From Anseranas semipalmata (Eukaryota > Chordata > Aves > Anseriformes > Anseranatidae), in contig VXAA01001241.1 in the NCBI GenBank assembly GCA_013399115.1, forward strand, positions 458,768-522,767: DNA of 64,000 nt, in the 5' to 3' direction. Of the stretch, positions 36,301-50,484 are shown one piece after another. A program made the position numbers and the translations under genes. Each line of letters begins with the position of its first letter. The stretch's first letter is position 1. The notes under the pieces are model-generated. The model saw only the letters and a program-made list of their open reading frames with translations. It was not told the origin of the DNA and did no database searches.

Positions 36301-38979
36301 ACACGGCTTGTCAATATCTAAATAGTGATTGGAAGCTAAGTGGTAAGGAATGAGAAGCAAGCATAGCTTCATATTAGGATATTTTTTGCAGAAAGCAAGA
36401 GAATTGGCCTGGTTTACATGATTACAGCTTCCTTAAAGCAGTTTGCAGATAAAAGTGTAATGCTCTATTTTGTAAAAATAGGAAATTAAAAATCATAGCC
36501 TTTGCAAAAAGGCAATAGTAGGTCACAGGCTGCAATTATTAAATACTGCTGCATCTTTAAATCTGTGCAAAATACTAACAATTAATAGCAGTCTTGTAAG
36601 ACGGTATTTCAAGTGGAGTTTGTGCATCTTTGTTGCATACTCTTCTTTGGTAACACCTCTGAAGCATGCGTTCTACGTCATTTACAAATACCAAATATAT
36701 TATAAGATTTCTTTTAACCTTTATTTCTACTTGTGTTTAACACGAGAACCTTGAGAATCATAATTCTGATAGATCAGGACATGAAATACAATGTTAACAT
36801 GATTGCATCTATCCTGAGAAAGCTCTATTACTTCCTGGTGTTTTTTTTTAGTGCAAATGCAGCATACAGGCAATTGCAAGTTGCCTTTGTTTGAGGCTGT
36901 GCCTTGTATCTTGCTGCTGGTGAAGCTGGAGTGCACAGTGCCATGAACAGAGCAAGTGATAGGCATGCCCTTAGTTTATATTGTGCTGTCACTAGGAAAA
37001 CAAGATAAATATGTGCCTTTGTGCTGATAAGAAAGTGTCTATAACGTGTACTCAATCTTTAACTTGACTGCTATGATGCACCCTGCTTATTAGGTCTTAC
37101 CCTTTCTCTGGCCTGAGTGCCGTTCTGAAATCCAATAATTTTGCCTGAGGGAAATTCTGAATTCCTGTGGCAGTACCATAACTTCTGTTCTGTGCAGCAA
37201 TACTTTCTGTTGTACCATCTTCCAGTCTCAAGAAGAACACGAGATGATGTAATCGTGCTGGATAAAAACTACTTCATCTCCTTCCAGTCCCATCTCTTTC
37301 TGCATCACACAGGCGGTGAAAAGTTGCTAGAGTCTTCAAAAACACAGTGTTTGGAGATACTGTGATCCTGTGCTGTGATCCGCTGCTGGATCAAACCCCT
37401 TGTATCCTGATGGGTAATGAGCGTGGTACGGTTCTTCAGAACAGCTTCGCGTTCCCCTCTGCTGCCGTAGTAATCGTTCTGCAGTTCTGGTGATCGCGTA
37501 CCTTTTGAGCTGCTTAGCTGTTCTTGGCAGTCCTGAGAGGTTCGTGCCACTCATCCAAACTGCTCTTGTGAAACAGCTGGAAAACTTACAGCCTCCGAAT
37601 CGTGTCTCAAAGTGGTGTGCTCTGCAAGAGTCAAGGTTTCGCTTGTTAATTTTTAGTTGAATATGGATTCCCATGAGCTTCCTTTAAAGTCTGATCACAA
37701 ATTTCTGCCTCACTGGATCTCTCTGCTTACGTACTTCCTAGCCTTGATTGCTTAAAGGACAAATCTTCTTGCAGCTGCTGGCACTGATTGGTTTCTAAAT
37801 ATAGGGAAATCTTGCTGCAGGAATTTTTAAGACAGATCTGATAAAAGAAAAGGTGAGAAACTCCTCTCTGTTATCAGAAAGTGGTAGTTGAAGGTCAATT
37901 TTATGTGGGCTTCTGTAATTTATCTAGCTGCTCAAACTAAGATGAGAGATTAAATGTACCCTTTCTGCGTATACCTCAGGTAATCAGTCTTTGGATGAAG
38001 ATTTAGACTAGATTTGTAGAGTTTGTATTTATCTTTTCGCCTTTGATTAAAGTATACCGTTAAGTAGCATTGTAATTCCTCACTGATTCAAACAGTGAGC
38101 AAGACTAGTTGATGACACTTTTCCATTTTCCCCGTAAGATCTTGCACCGTGGCAGGTCATGTAGCACTCGCGTGTAGGGTGGAGCCCTGTGGAGTCTATT
38201 CCACAAAGCTTTAACTCCGCATGAGTCAACAATTAGCAACTTTGTCCTCAGTGGGCTTTTCCCCCCACAGTTGAAGATGCTGCCCTTCCAGCAAATGTCC
38301 GTGGGGCTAATGCTGCAGAAATGTTGAGTGTGGCCTCGTTACCCTCCTGCGATAATGTGACGATATGCTGAGGCAGGAAAAGATCTCCTGTGGTAGCCCC
38401 AATGGCTGCATTAGGTCACACAAAACGTGCCCTTCATGGTGTGGGTGCTACTCCATGTTTCAGAGGTCTCGGTTTTGCAAATGAAAGACACACCACGTCT
38501 TCACGAAGAATAGATTAAAATTAAATTTAGATGGTTTATATATAGCAAACCATAACAATCAGGAGTTACTGTAGCCATGTCACAACTTGGAAGCTTGATT
38601 ACAATTATTCTCTACTTAAATATGAAACATCATCCATTTTTTTCTTGCATGATGGAAACATAAAAATAAAACATAAGCAACTAAATATATGAAGACAGAA
38701 AAATATTTAAAAATAAGCTTATTGCACGAGTACTAGAGCCTTCTCATGCCTATGCACAGGAACTGTGAAACCAGTATCTTCTTCTGTTCCCTACTTGGAG
38801 GGACACTCGGAACAGTCCATGTCTGGATTTGCAAACAGAGGCTTTTGATTTAGGAGCTTTGAAGCAGGTTGTGGTAAAGGATCAGTGCAAATGAAGCACT
38901 TCCTGGGAAATAAAACATAGAGCTTACTAGGTTAAGAATGTAATGTAGTCTGAATTTGTGCTCAGGACATTTTTTTTGG

Positions 38980-38980
38980 N
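38980..38980. other. Single undetermined base
   Basis: One N follows a T-run and GG (TTTTTTTGGN). It probably marks an ambiguous base next to a homopolymer. Confidence 0.95.
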
Positions 38981-41900
38981 GACTAGGATCAGAACTGGAT
39001 GATGAGGATTCTGGTAAGCACTGAGGAGTTCGCAAGCTCTAAAAGCAGAAAACCCGGGATCACAGTTGCTTTTGGCTTGAATGTTAAAGCTTTGAATTTG
39101 CTACCTTTTGATTAGAAATAAGTTCTAAAAAATGTAATTGAGGTGAATATAACAAGTACCTGTGGTCTTTGTGTTGCCACTGAGGAGGAGTAAATCCAAG
39201 TTCAAAAAAATAATTGGAATGTGTTTATGAGACTGGTGGACATTTTCTTAATATGTACCTTTACTGAATTGTTTTTTTTTCCTGGCTTTTAAATGTGATT
39301 TTATTTTGGAAGGATAAAGCAGACTTTTGTCATGTTTTAACTTAAATGTTAATTCTTGATTTTATTTATTTTTCTTTATTGTTTGGTAACTTAAAAGCAT
39401 ATTATGCTTTCAGTCCCTAATGCAGTTTCATGTGTCAAAGAGTAAGGTACGTTGTCTAAAAGGAAGTACAGTATCCTCATCACTGTAGTAATAATAGGGA
39501 CTAGAGCACCAAGAATCGTGGAAATGTTGTTATGCAGGGTGTTCTCTGCCACAAATTTCTGGATCGGTAAATTCCTATTTTTATTTAGAGAAATAAAAGC
39601 CTTCTTGTATTTGCAGGGAAAAGGAGGAGGAAATGTGTCTATGTGTCCATAAATATATGGAAACAGATAAAGTTGTGAAAAGCATTGTGAGTAAACTTCT
39701 AAGTAAAGCTTAAAATCACAGTCACGACTGCTGCCGTTATTTCTTTCATGTTGCTTTTCATCTTCCTTCTTTCGTCCTCTGGCAGAAACGTTGGGTACCT
39801 AATACCAAATCTTAATGATTTATTATTAGATAAAACTCTTTAATGTCAATAGCATTTGGCAGTTTATAACGGATCCAAAAGGAGTGCAACCATCTTTGAT
39901 TTAGTCACAATTTTATCTGGTTCTTTTTTTGTAAATTTCTCCTGGAACACCATGCAGTCCTTTCTGTGTGTTTTTCTCACCTGCAGGAGCAAAAGTTTCA
40001 GTGTTCCTTTCCTATTATAGAGATCAATGCCAGAAGCCTGATGCTTGTGTGCAATCCTATTATAGCAAACCAGTATTCACGTACACTGCAAGAAAACAGT
40101 TTAGTAAAGAAACAGATTCAAGTTTAAAGCTTGCAAAGGATTACTAGAAACAGCATAGAAAAATATTCTGGGGGGGGGAGGATGATAAAATCATCACTTT
40201 AATGTGATTTAAACATGCCTTTGTGTCTTTAATAAGTATACATTTAATTTTGATGAGCTACTTGCAAATAAATTTACAAATGCTAGAAATGAGGATGTTT
40301 TTTTCAGTCATTTGTGTCAATTGCAGGGTAATTGGCTGGTTCTTCAGAGGACTTGTGGGGAAAAGCATTAGAGTACTGTCAGCATTTGTCTGTGCTTTTC
40401 TATTTCCTTACTGTAAAGTATCCATAATACAGCGTAAGTTACAAGCTCTAACCACAAAAATTATTTTATGCTGAAGAGCCTCTAAAAGCAAGGTCAAAAT
40501 GCTTCTGTGGACGAGGTGGCAATGTCAGCTAAAATCTGAGTAAAAACTGAAGAATGGAGTGAAATGAAATGTGTGCTAAATAGATCCTCTTACTGCATGT
40601 AGTGTGTTTGTGTTGATAAAATGAATCCATTAATCAATGAGACAAATATATACAAACTAAAATGTATCTTGATATTTTTAGTAGCCATTGTGCTGTTACG
40701 TGAATGTGTTGTTTAATACAGCTAAAAAGAGAAAATTATGCGTCTTTTCTTTATATCCAGATCTGCCTCTTGGAGACAGACGGGCACCTCCAGAAAACAT
40801 GAAGGCGTTAGGTGCTTGCGGCAGCGCAGAGCAGTTCGGGTGTGTGTTACAGAGCCGGACACGTACTCCTTCTGACCTAAGCTGTTGAGTCTGGTGGGGG
40901 TGGCGGGTGAAGGCACAGCAGTAGAAGCCCGTAATAAAGTGTCAGCATGAATTCTTGTCCCTACTTTTATCTGTTTAAGAGTCTAAGACAGACCATTAAT
41001 GTTATTTTAATATAGTGTTTGTGGTTGAATGTTCTGTTACAAATGCAAGTTGAAATACACTGTGATACAGTGTGTTCTGGAAGCATTTGAAATGGATGGA
41101 TAAGCTTGGGTACTCAGAAATAATCTTTCTTCCATTCTGAGAATATTGAAGAATACTATTAAATTAGCCCTTCATAAGCTGTTAGTTAATTTGGGACAAA
41201 ATACTGCACTTAGTATTTAGTAAATGGAAATGAGGGTGTCTCACGCTGATTGTTATTTTTTTTTTTTTTCCCCCTCATACATTTTGCCCACTGCTCAAGC
41301 TGTGGCATTTTTGATACCAGCTAATTAGGTTCATTCTGCGTAGATGGACAGCCAAAGTGACTCAGCAGGGCAGAGTTAAATTACTTCCGTCCATCCTGCT
41401 AGGCTTGTTAGTAAGTCATGAATATCCTGATACTTTTTTTTATTAGTTGGTATGTTTCAGTATTTTCTTCAGAGACATTGTGAATCATGGGCGAAGAATT
41501 ACTCTGCAAGAAGGTTTTAGATATATTGAAGGCGATGATCCTTTTCCTTTGCAAATACCCTGTAACCTGCTGTTTTGCCTAAAACATTTTTGTGTTCTAA
41601 TACCTATACTGACTCACAAAGTGTGGCAGCTTTGTACATAAGATCTGTTTAAACATGTGCCATGTGAAGAACTGTAATATAACTAATTTTCCTTAGAATA
41701 AATTCTGTATTTCCTAGCTGTTGAAAAAGATGAACAGAGTAGTTAACACTGGCAAATCTGAGACCTGGAATCCTTTGGAAGCCAGAAGACGTGCAAAGGC
41801 AGAGGCTTACGCCAGTCGTGCTTGTGTATGTTGGTGACTCCAGGAAAAGACCAGGTTTTATCAGGAGCACAGCTAAATAGGTGCATCGCGGGGACAAAGC

Positions 41901-42653
41901 TGGCACAGTGTTTTTGTATCGAGCGCAGAAGTGGTTTACATAGACAAACCGGTCTTACAAACTGAGCATTAGAGGCCACGCTGTTGATTTTATTCTTATG
42001 GGAGGATTTTATATTTTCATGTTCTGTTTTTTTTTAGTATTTATCTGAGACTTTTCCAACATTGGACACTAATAAGCAGCAGGTGTTGCAAATGAGTACT
42101 ACTCCAAAAATGATATTTGATATTTACCATTTCTGTGGGGCTTGGGATAGCTAACCAGTCACGCTGTTTGCTGAACAGTCTCCTTGATTCTCCCGTGCAC
42201 AGTGTGGGTTAGGTAAGAAGCACTGTAATGGTGCCTCGGCTGTGTCACCGTACGGGGATGGCAGCGTGCTGGGGGGCCGTTGGAGCAGCGGTGGGCTTCT
42301 CAGGCTCTCATTTCCCGTGCGCTTCGTTCAGGCTGCAGTGTGAGGTAGCTGGCACTAAGCGGGGCAGCACTGGTCCCCAGCATACAGTTCCCCGTCAAAA
42401 CTTGTGCTCTGCTGGAGGGATCTTAGTATACCAAAGATTTTTTTCTTTTGTCTTGTGTGTAATTTTTTTCTGATTTTTGAAGTATGACTTTGTAAATTTC
42501 CAAAGCAAATGTGTATAATACCCATATACATGCACAGTTCTGTTAAGCAGCATTTGCATAATGTCTGCGTGTTCAAGGCATATTTGATGATCCTTTAAGA
42601 TGATGAGGTGTTTTATTTTAAACTGAATGCATAGCTACCTTAAGTATAAGTAC

Positions 42654-42680
42654 TTTATACTCAAGTACCTTGAGTATAAA
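42654..42680. repeat. 12-bp perfect hairpin, 3-nt loop
   Basis: TTTATACTCAAG at 42654-42665 is followed by TAC, then its exact complement CTTGAGTATAAA at 42669-42680. A further partial copy of the arm (CTTAAGTATAAG) precedes it, so the segment probably arose by local duplication-inversion. No coding context. Confidence 0.75.
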
Positions 42681-45049
42681 AAGATTTAATCAAACTGAAA
42701 TGCCCAGTATGGTAGGCATGAAGCACATTTGCATGGATGCTAGCTTATGCTTGGGGTAGAAATTTCTTTTAAAACTTATGCTGTTTGCTTGAAAATGTGG
42801 TTGTTTTTTCACTGAAGTGTTCTAAAAGTGTAATTTTTGAGAGCTTCATTCAATGAAGCTATTTCCAGAGTCTGAACATGGAGAATCTTAGTGGAAATGT
42901 CACTTTTTTAAAACTTCTCTAGCGTGCTGATAATACTGTGGGTGTACCACTGCTTTGGAAACTTCTGATTACGTGAGACAGACTGATTTCCTCCAAACTG
43001 TTCACTGTATGGGTCATAATACTACTAATACTGGTGTGTTACACATTCTGCTTTCTCTAACAGGGGTAGGTCTTTCTCCTGTTTTTACGAGGAGATTGGA
43101 AACGAGAGATGTGCAGACAGTCACACGCACGTAGAGCTTTCAGTAACAGGCAGACTGCAGATATAGGTATTCAAATGACAGACTACACTGCAATGTGGTT
43201 TAAAAATATTATCTGTAGTATATATTGAACATTGTAGTTGGGACATAGTAATAGAAAGATAACAGCTATAATTGGCACAGTTGTTTCGGTTTATATTTAT
43301 TTATCTCAGCTTCATAACCAACATTTCTGACTTAATTTTCCTTTGTTCCAGCAGGGTTGCTGAAATCTGATGAAATATTACTCAGTCCAATTTCAATAGT
43401 CAGCTTCTGATAATTGCTTTGGTTACTAAATACCTGACATGAACTTTTCATTTCCCAAATGGATTACATTATCTAAGCATTGGGTTCCCTCTGGGCATTG
43501 AATTTTTCAGCCGATTTCCATCTTGATTTTAAAGCTTTGGTAACAATGAGTAAGCTTGGTTGAGCTGGAGAAGTTGAAAATGATTGATATGACCAGGAGG
43601 GTATTTGAACCTTGGAGGTTTTTTTATTATTATTATTTAAAAAAAAAAAAAATTTAAGCTTCCTTTTTGGCAAATATCAAAAATGTCTGCTAGAGTTAAT
43701 GAAGGAAAAGTGAAGCTCTACTGCTTATCATATTAATACAGTTCTGGGTTTCCCAAGAGAGAATTTCTCGTTTGTCTCAAGGTGATTTTTTTTTGTTGTA
43801 CTTAAGTTGTCTGAATGATAAATAGTGCCCTAGGTAAGTTGCAGGCTGTATATGTAAGGAAAAGTAATATTGCATTTGAAAGTTTTCTGATAAAGTGAAA
43901 TCCAATTTTGCATTGAGAAGCTATGACGAATTTTAACCATTTTTGTGCTGAAATTTCATCAGACTGTTTATTAGGAAATGAGAAATTATTCACTTAAATC
44001 TTCAGTGATCAAGGACTGACAAGATTATTTTAGAATCACTTTTTTCAAGTGAAGGTAGAATAGATCCTAATTTATTTATCTTTCTATAAACATCTATATG
44101 TTTAATAAATATCTCTATGGATATATTTTTATATGCAACTATAGTTATATTTAAAAAATTATAGGTATAGACATTTCTGTATTTTTTTAGCATAAAAAAA
44201 TCAGATTAATTCTGATGTCTAATTGTTTGGTGCTCAGTACCATTATTATGAACTTATGTCAGTCATCAACATGTTTTTTTTAGGTAACTTTGTTATTTTA
44301 ATTGGTTCCGCTTTGTAAAGAATTGAACTTGTACTGCTAGCCTAGTTTTACCTATAGCACAGTTCGTTTTCAGAGACCAACACACTCAATTGCACGTGTA
44401 GCTGTATCACAAATACAGTTTTTGTAATAGCCACCTGGCTTAAGTTGGATGGAAAATGTATTAATTGGTTCATAAACTGAGTGTTCTGCTTATCCGTAAA
44501 TGCCAAAATATTCTCTAGTGATCTGACAGCATATATAAGAAGCCACTGGGCGTGTTAAAAATGACATTTTTTCATGTGTGCAATATCGGAATATATTTCC
44601 CAGCCAGCAAGAGAAGGAATATAGTAGCTGTTTATAACACCTGTCAAAAGAGCTGGGATGAAAAATAATTTCCACTCTCCTTTGTTGCATTGGGGCGTAT
44701 GTACTGAAAACAAGTAAATGGGAGCCATATATTAAAAGCACTCACTTAGCGCGTGGACAGAAATCATCTCATACCCTATCCTTTCTTACCCCAGGTAAGA
44801 AAAGCACTTACAGTAGATATCATTAATGATATGCAATAGCTTACCTGTAATTACACTTATTTGACCTGGTTGCTTTACCCACCTGTTGTTTTGCGTAACC
44901 AGTGCAAATTTGTATTACTATGTCTAAATTCTGAAGTTTTTAAATAACTCTTTAGAGCAGAAGCACCTGGTAATGAAGACTTTTACAGGACTGTTGAGTA
45001 TAAGATGTAGTATTTTCTTCATTGTATTTACCGAAGGCTTTGGTTATGG

Positions 45050-45440
45050 GATGACGAAGTGGTTGGCAGGAGCACTGGGGATGGTGGGGAGCGGAGGCTG
45101 GGAGGTCTTCACTTGGAAACCCTTCAGCATCGTCCCCTGGCTCACAGCCCTGGAGCAGGCCAGGTTTCTTCTCGGAGAGCCGGAGGCTGGAGGTGCTTCG
45201 CAGCCCGGCCCTGCCACTGGAGGGACTCCCCGAGGCTCTGGCAGCAGGCCTGCCGCCCTGCAGGCTGGTTTGTCAGGGGGCAGGGACGTGCTCCGGCACC
45301 GCCCGCGCTCAGGAGCAGCGGGGCTCTCGGCCTCTTGTTCTTGCCCGTCTGTTCCGTTGTCTGGGGACCAGAGTTTGTCACTTCTGGGGCCTGGGGGAGA
45401 GGCACTTGCAGGGTGAGCACCTGTTTGTAGGTTGCGGGCG
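45050..45440. promoter_or_regulatory. GC-rich block, weak CpG-island candidate
   Basis: By hand count about 20 CpG fall in 390 bp with GC near 62 per cent, an observed/expected ratio of about 0.5. That is just under the usual island threshold but far above the surroundings. Frames are open on both strands (44973-45416 plus, 147 codons; 45059-45430 plus; 45142-45504 minus), as expected from GC-rich DNA with few stops. The longest has Gly/Ala/Pro/Arg-rich, low-complexity composition. It may be a decayed promoter, enhancer or exon; direction unknown. Confidence 0.3.
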
Positions 45441-48400
45441 GTTCCTGTATGTGGCCCTGGTAAATGACAGTGCTCGTTTCACCAACGATGGATGCAAATG
45501 ACATTTTTTTTTTTTTTAAATAATATATTTGGATATACTTGAAATATTAAAATACAAACACATTCAAACTCATATTCAGGGAGTTTCAGAAGCTGTGTGC
45601 GCTCTCTCTGTCTTGAACAGATACAACGTGTCTGCAGTATAAGGTTCTTTGGGAAGGGTTTCCATGGGCTTAATCACTAACATGGCTTTTCCTGACAAGA
45701 ATGTGAGGGCTGGATACAGCTTCCACGTTACTCAGACTTGTAGCCAACTGCTGTTTAAGAGCTGGGGCTCCCAAAGGAAAACAGCCCACAGAAAGCGTAC
45801 GACTCTCAAGTCCAGACAGACCGTGTACTTGCATCACGTAACCTCCCACATTCTGTAGCTTGACTTGAAATTTTTTGTATAAATTACTGTATACATAATA
45901 ACTGTGCAGTTATGAAAAGTCATCTTTGTAATACAATTAGTTCTTGAGAGTTTATTTGAAAAATACTTTGCATCCCTTTTTTTGGATTTCATTGTAATTA
46001 CTACTTAACACTAAATTTTGCTGTAGAGGTGAGGCAGTTTGTCCCCTCCTGAGGCTGCTCGCATCGCACCACCTGCATGTTGTCACCTTTGCATTTGTAA
46101 GTTCCCATTAGGAGGCCACACATGCCGTTAGAAAGCTTCTGTAGAAAGTTCCGGAACGGGTCTCCAGGAGGAAAAAAAAGTGCCGTATAGTCATTCCCCA
46201 CATTGCTTCTCTTTCTCCCGAAAACCGACGCTGACTGCAGTAACTGTCCAGAGATGACCGCTCCAAGGTGCGTCTGGACACAGGACCTCATGGGATTTAG
46301 CTTGCTGCAAGTAAAGGTGGAAAAGGGAAGGTGAAGAGATGCAGATGATTGATTTGATGATGGGGAGGAAAAAGAAGATACAGAAGGGAAACGGCAGCTC
46401 CTCCAGTTGATGAGAGCAGAGATGCATGCTTATGTGATAGATTTCCCAGCAAGTTCAGTAGGTTTAGGGCCTCTTAATTAATCAGTGTTCATTCCATGCC
46501 TCCTTTCACTCAGCTTGGCACTGGTCTCTCTGCCTCCCAATAGGCCGTTCACTGCTCCCACCTGCTGCTGTTTTTCAAGAGACTGCTTTCACCTGTTTTT
46601 TAACTCCTGTGCTTGCAAATTCATGCCTATCTCACTTCTACATTTCATTCCTTATTATTCTGCACTGTTTTAGAGAAACTCAGGAGAAGCTTCTTATCTT
46701 GAACTCCAAATAGTCTGAGCGAGAATATTTGACACGCATTACGTGCCGCTTTTCAAGGACACACCGTGTGAGTGGCTCCCTGTAATCGGTTCTAGAATAC
46801 TCAAGATTTAAAGGGCACACCGATTTTGATAGTTGATTTTGTTTCCATATGTATGTACTCTTATACTTCTAGCACATTTGATGGAGTATTATTACAGAAC
46901 TGCTTCTTGGCTGCTGTGTTAGTCTTTGTGCCAGTGTATTTTAATGCTTTGTGATGTGACTGTAGCGATCTGTGTGTATCCATATTAAAAGAAAGTTGCT
47001 TTTCTGATATACTAGCTGTCATCTCCAGCTTTGTATCTTCTACCTCCCAGACCCTTCATGTCTGACTCAAGTTTAAAACACTTGTCCTAATTTCTGAAAC
47101 TTTTCTTCCAAACTTTTTTAAAACTCTCCTCAGCTTTTCTTCTCTGTTGACTTTGTTCCAGTCTTCATCTTATGTCTGACCCACTTAAGTGCCTGTGACT
47201 TTCTCCATGCTGCTACTTATAATTGAAGCTGTTTACTTCTCTTTGTGCCCCCAAAACCCCTGTCTCTTCAAGTCTTTTTTTTTTTTTTTCAGACAACAAG
47301 AACCCTCTTTCCTTACAAGTCAGATTCTCCTGTAGAGAACTTGTCATCCATACAGTCTGTTGGCCTCATTGTAATCAGTAATCACCTGCACGTGGTTTCT
47401 ATCAGCCCAGTTTGTGCTGAAGCAAACTCATCTTATATGCTTGCATAATATTCAAAAGAGTTTCCATTTGGTACAAGTCACAGTGATAATATACAGCTTT
47501 CTGGCACTAAACTCATAACCTATTGCATCTACACAGTGTGTGATGAAGCCAGGACCTGCGTTCAGCAGGGCTTGTGAGTATATTTTTTTCTTCATATATA
47601 AACTCTGTATTTTAAGATTTTTTTTTTTATGGCTTAAAGAAAGGAAGCAAGCAACTGCAGGGAAGGAACAAGAGGGGAATTTTTACACGCCTCTTCTTGT
47701 CTTGTTCGTCCATTACTATGTTTTAGCCCATTCTCCCAGTGGGAAAATATGAAGCGTAAGTGCAGGCAACAGAGTTAAGCTGGAATGTCCTGCAGAGATT
47801 CACTATCACAAAGGGTAATACTGCTTTATCGATCCTTTCCATACTGTCTCCCACAGTTGTGTTAAGCCTGTAGCAAGTACAACCTTTACAAAACAAGATC
47901 AAGAGATATGACTTACCATTTAAGTTGAATACTGGCTTTAAAATGGGATAAAGGGATGTTTCTTAGGCATGACATATTGTTGGCATTTTAGTATATACAT
48001 GATAAAAAATCCAGAGTGGAAGTTCACATTTATTGTAATAATTATTTATTTTTGAGCCCAACATCTGTGGATGCAAGTGATAGCGCCAACTTCACTTTAT
48101 ATAAAGGTTAACTTTAAAATACTTTTGCTTTTCTTTTTTTTAACTTCGACCAGACAGCTTTCCTAAAGAATTCAGATTCCCATTCTTCCCCATATTCCGT
48201 GATATATTATTTAATCATTATTTTATTATTTGTTCTGTAGGGAGTAAGCAAAGATTGTCTAAGATTTAATGAGAAAACAGTAGATTTCTTTTCAAGAATA
48301 TTTTTTGCCTTAATCCCACTTCTCTATTATACATTATACCATTTACTGTAGTGGATGCAAAAGATGCTTTTAGAATTTTTCAGTAGAGCTTGCTTAGAGC

Positions 48401-50334
48401 ATTAGTACCACAGTCGTTCAAAAGAATGCTGATGGACTTTCAGTTTAGTAGTACAGATTCTTCCTTCAAATGTTGGTTTGTATCAATGGAGAAATATATT
48501 AATCCTATATATCTTAATTCTGTTTTGAAAATCCCCGGAAAAGCTTCAAGTGCTGTAGACTGACCAGTTGCTGGTATCTGTTTTTCTGTGCCTTACCGGC
48601 CTGCACATTATCTTCAGACAATTGAGGCAGAGCTGGATTCAGGGGAAAAAAAAAAAAAAAAAAANNNNNNNNNNNNNNNNNNNNNAAAAAGGAGCACTGT
48701 TCTGTTCGGGTGCTGGCAGTAGCATTTTGTTGTGTCCTCTCCTCCGCAGCCTTATCTCTAGAACAGAAGGCAGTATGTGGGCTGTTGCAGTTTTTGCTTG
48801 TATGCTGCTTTTCAGGTCTTCGTGCCTGTGCAAGGAGCTCTTCTACAGCTTTGCCTTGTTCAGCCAAGCCCGGGCCTTGTGCAAAACTTGAGTTTGTCTT
48901 CAACTGGTTTCAGTGACCAGCTTGAAAAGACTGCTCTCAAAAAATAACAATAATAATCATATCCTAGGTGCCAACATATCTTTATTTCTCCACTTTCTTT
49001 GCTACCATTTGTCCTCTCAAACAATGTACAAACAACTATTATTTGACCTGTGTTTTAAGGACGTTACAGGTTTTCTGTATTGGTGATGTAGCAGCAACAA
49101 TACAAAGACTACTGAATTGGGAAGAAGCCAATGGTTAACTTCAGACAGAAGGAATAGGAAATACCTCTCAAGAAATGGTATCTCAAATAACCCCGTCCTA
49201 CTTTGCTTTTGAGGATGTTTCAGTCTTAGACATTTCTGCATAAAAGTTGGTGTAATGAATAACATGAATAAACTTTAAAATCCCTTGTACCAGTTTTAGA
49301 TGTAATGAAAATAGTGAAGTGCGTTGATTGTAGTGCAGTGACCCACTGAATCCGTTGTTTACACAGATATCTATTCGCTAGCAAAGCAGTAGGACTGCCA
49401 ACAGGTGATTGACTGTCACTGAAGTCTGCCTTTACACCATGTGCTGTTTCATATGGTACAGGTATGTTTTCAGAAAAAAACTTTCAAGATGAAATGACTT
49501 GTTAGAAAAATCACCTGAGGGCAAAAAAAAACCCATGTAATTGTATTTTTCCCATTATTTTTACAATGAGTAGATTAAAACAGATCTCTGGTATGCACAT
49601 GCCACGTGAATGTAATTCACAGAGCTTAGAAAATACAATGTATGTATGAGGTATCTGATAAATAAGAACAAATTTCTTTATTTCCTTAGGTAATTTTAAC
49701 GCAGTCTTGAAGCAAAGTAGAGAGGTGCTTCAGTGTCTGAATCCTGAATCTCCAGTGTTAATGACACGATCATTAAATCAGTACTGAATTTTTTAGCAAT
49801 TTATTATTATTGCTGTGTGGTATGAAAATAATAACATTCAAAAAAATACGTCTATCTTTAAGAAAAGAGAATTTGAACCTTAATGAAGCTCTTCTTTTTT
49901 TATAATCTAGATTGTAGTTTTAGATAAAAATTCAGAAAGGTCTGATTAATTAGAATATATATTAGAATTTAAGTCTGAGGATGAAACTATGCCTGGTAGC
50001 GTGCATTAGAGAGATGTTTGCTTAAAATGCACCATGTAGGTGGGAGTTAAATGGCCTGCTCATTTAGATAGCTGGAACTTTTTAGAGGGTGGTGGTTAGC
50101 AAAAATCACATCTGCTTGTAAACAAACTTACTAGCACGTATGTGTACTTAAGTGAAAAATGTTTCTGAGAATGTACTCAGTTTTTACTAGTGTTTCTAAA
50201 TTATGACAGTCTGTTATTTCTTTTTGAGTTTGTTTATCTACCTCTAAAATGTAATCAATAATATTTACAGAGGTGAAAAAAAAGTGATAGAATGTTTGGA
50301 TTGGTAAATTGCAGCTGGTACAGTTGTTGTTGCC
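45441..50334. other. Region without a supported gene
   Basis: AT-rich, with T14 at 45504, T15 at 47275, a poly(A)-embedded assembly gap at 48665-48685 and short frames without recognisable domains. Confidence 0.4.
48646..48690. other. Assembly gap inside poly(A)
   Basis: A19 (48646-48664), then 21 N (48665-48685), then A5. The true homopolymer length is unknown, and frames drawn across it are meaningless. Confidence 0.95.
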
Positions 50335-50400
50335 TTTGCCACTGATGTACTAAAAAGCTATGGGCAAGCCAGTTAACGGGGCTGTGCCTGGAAAATAAAT
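50335..50400 (+). repeat. MIR-like SINE relic, plus orientation
   Basis: GCCACTGATGTACTA leads to TGGGCAAGCCAGTTAAC, then four Gs, then CTGTGCCT. Against the recalled MIR core segment TGGGCAAGTCACTTAAC, CTCT, CTGTGCCT this gives 23 of 29 matches. The end fades into AAATAAATAAATAAAAG. Limits are approximate. Confidence 0.55.
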
Positions 50401-50450
50401 AAATAAAAGCCACGTGCATTTCAAAGTTAATAAACTGTACTGAGGCTTTG

Positions 50451-50455
<5 letters not shown>

Positions 50456-50484
<29 letters not shown>

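Larger units (their letters stand above)
33346..45039. other. Region without a supported gene
   Basis: Mostly AT-rich. It has modest GC-rich pockets (about 33520-33740 and 42220-42370) where frames are open on both strands, an undetermined base at 38980, T or A runs at 34087, 41256 and 43639, (GGTT)3 at 34099-34110 and a hairpin at 42654. No domain-bearing ORF was recognised. Confidence 0.4.

Noticed and set aside
48514..48916. Frames of 107-129 codons around 48.6 kb
   Set aside because: They run through the N gap and poly(A), so the reading frame is undefined.
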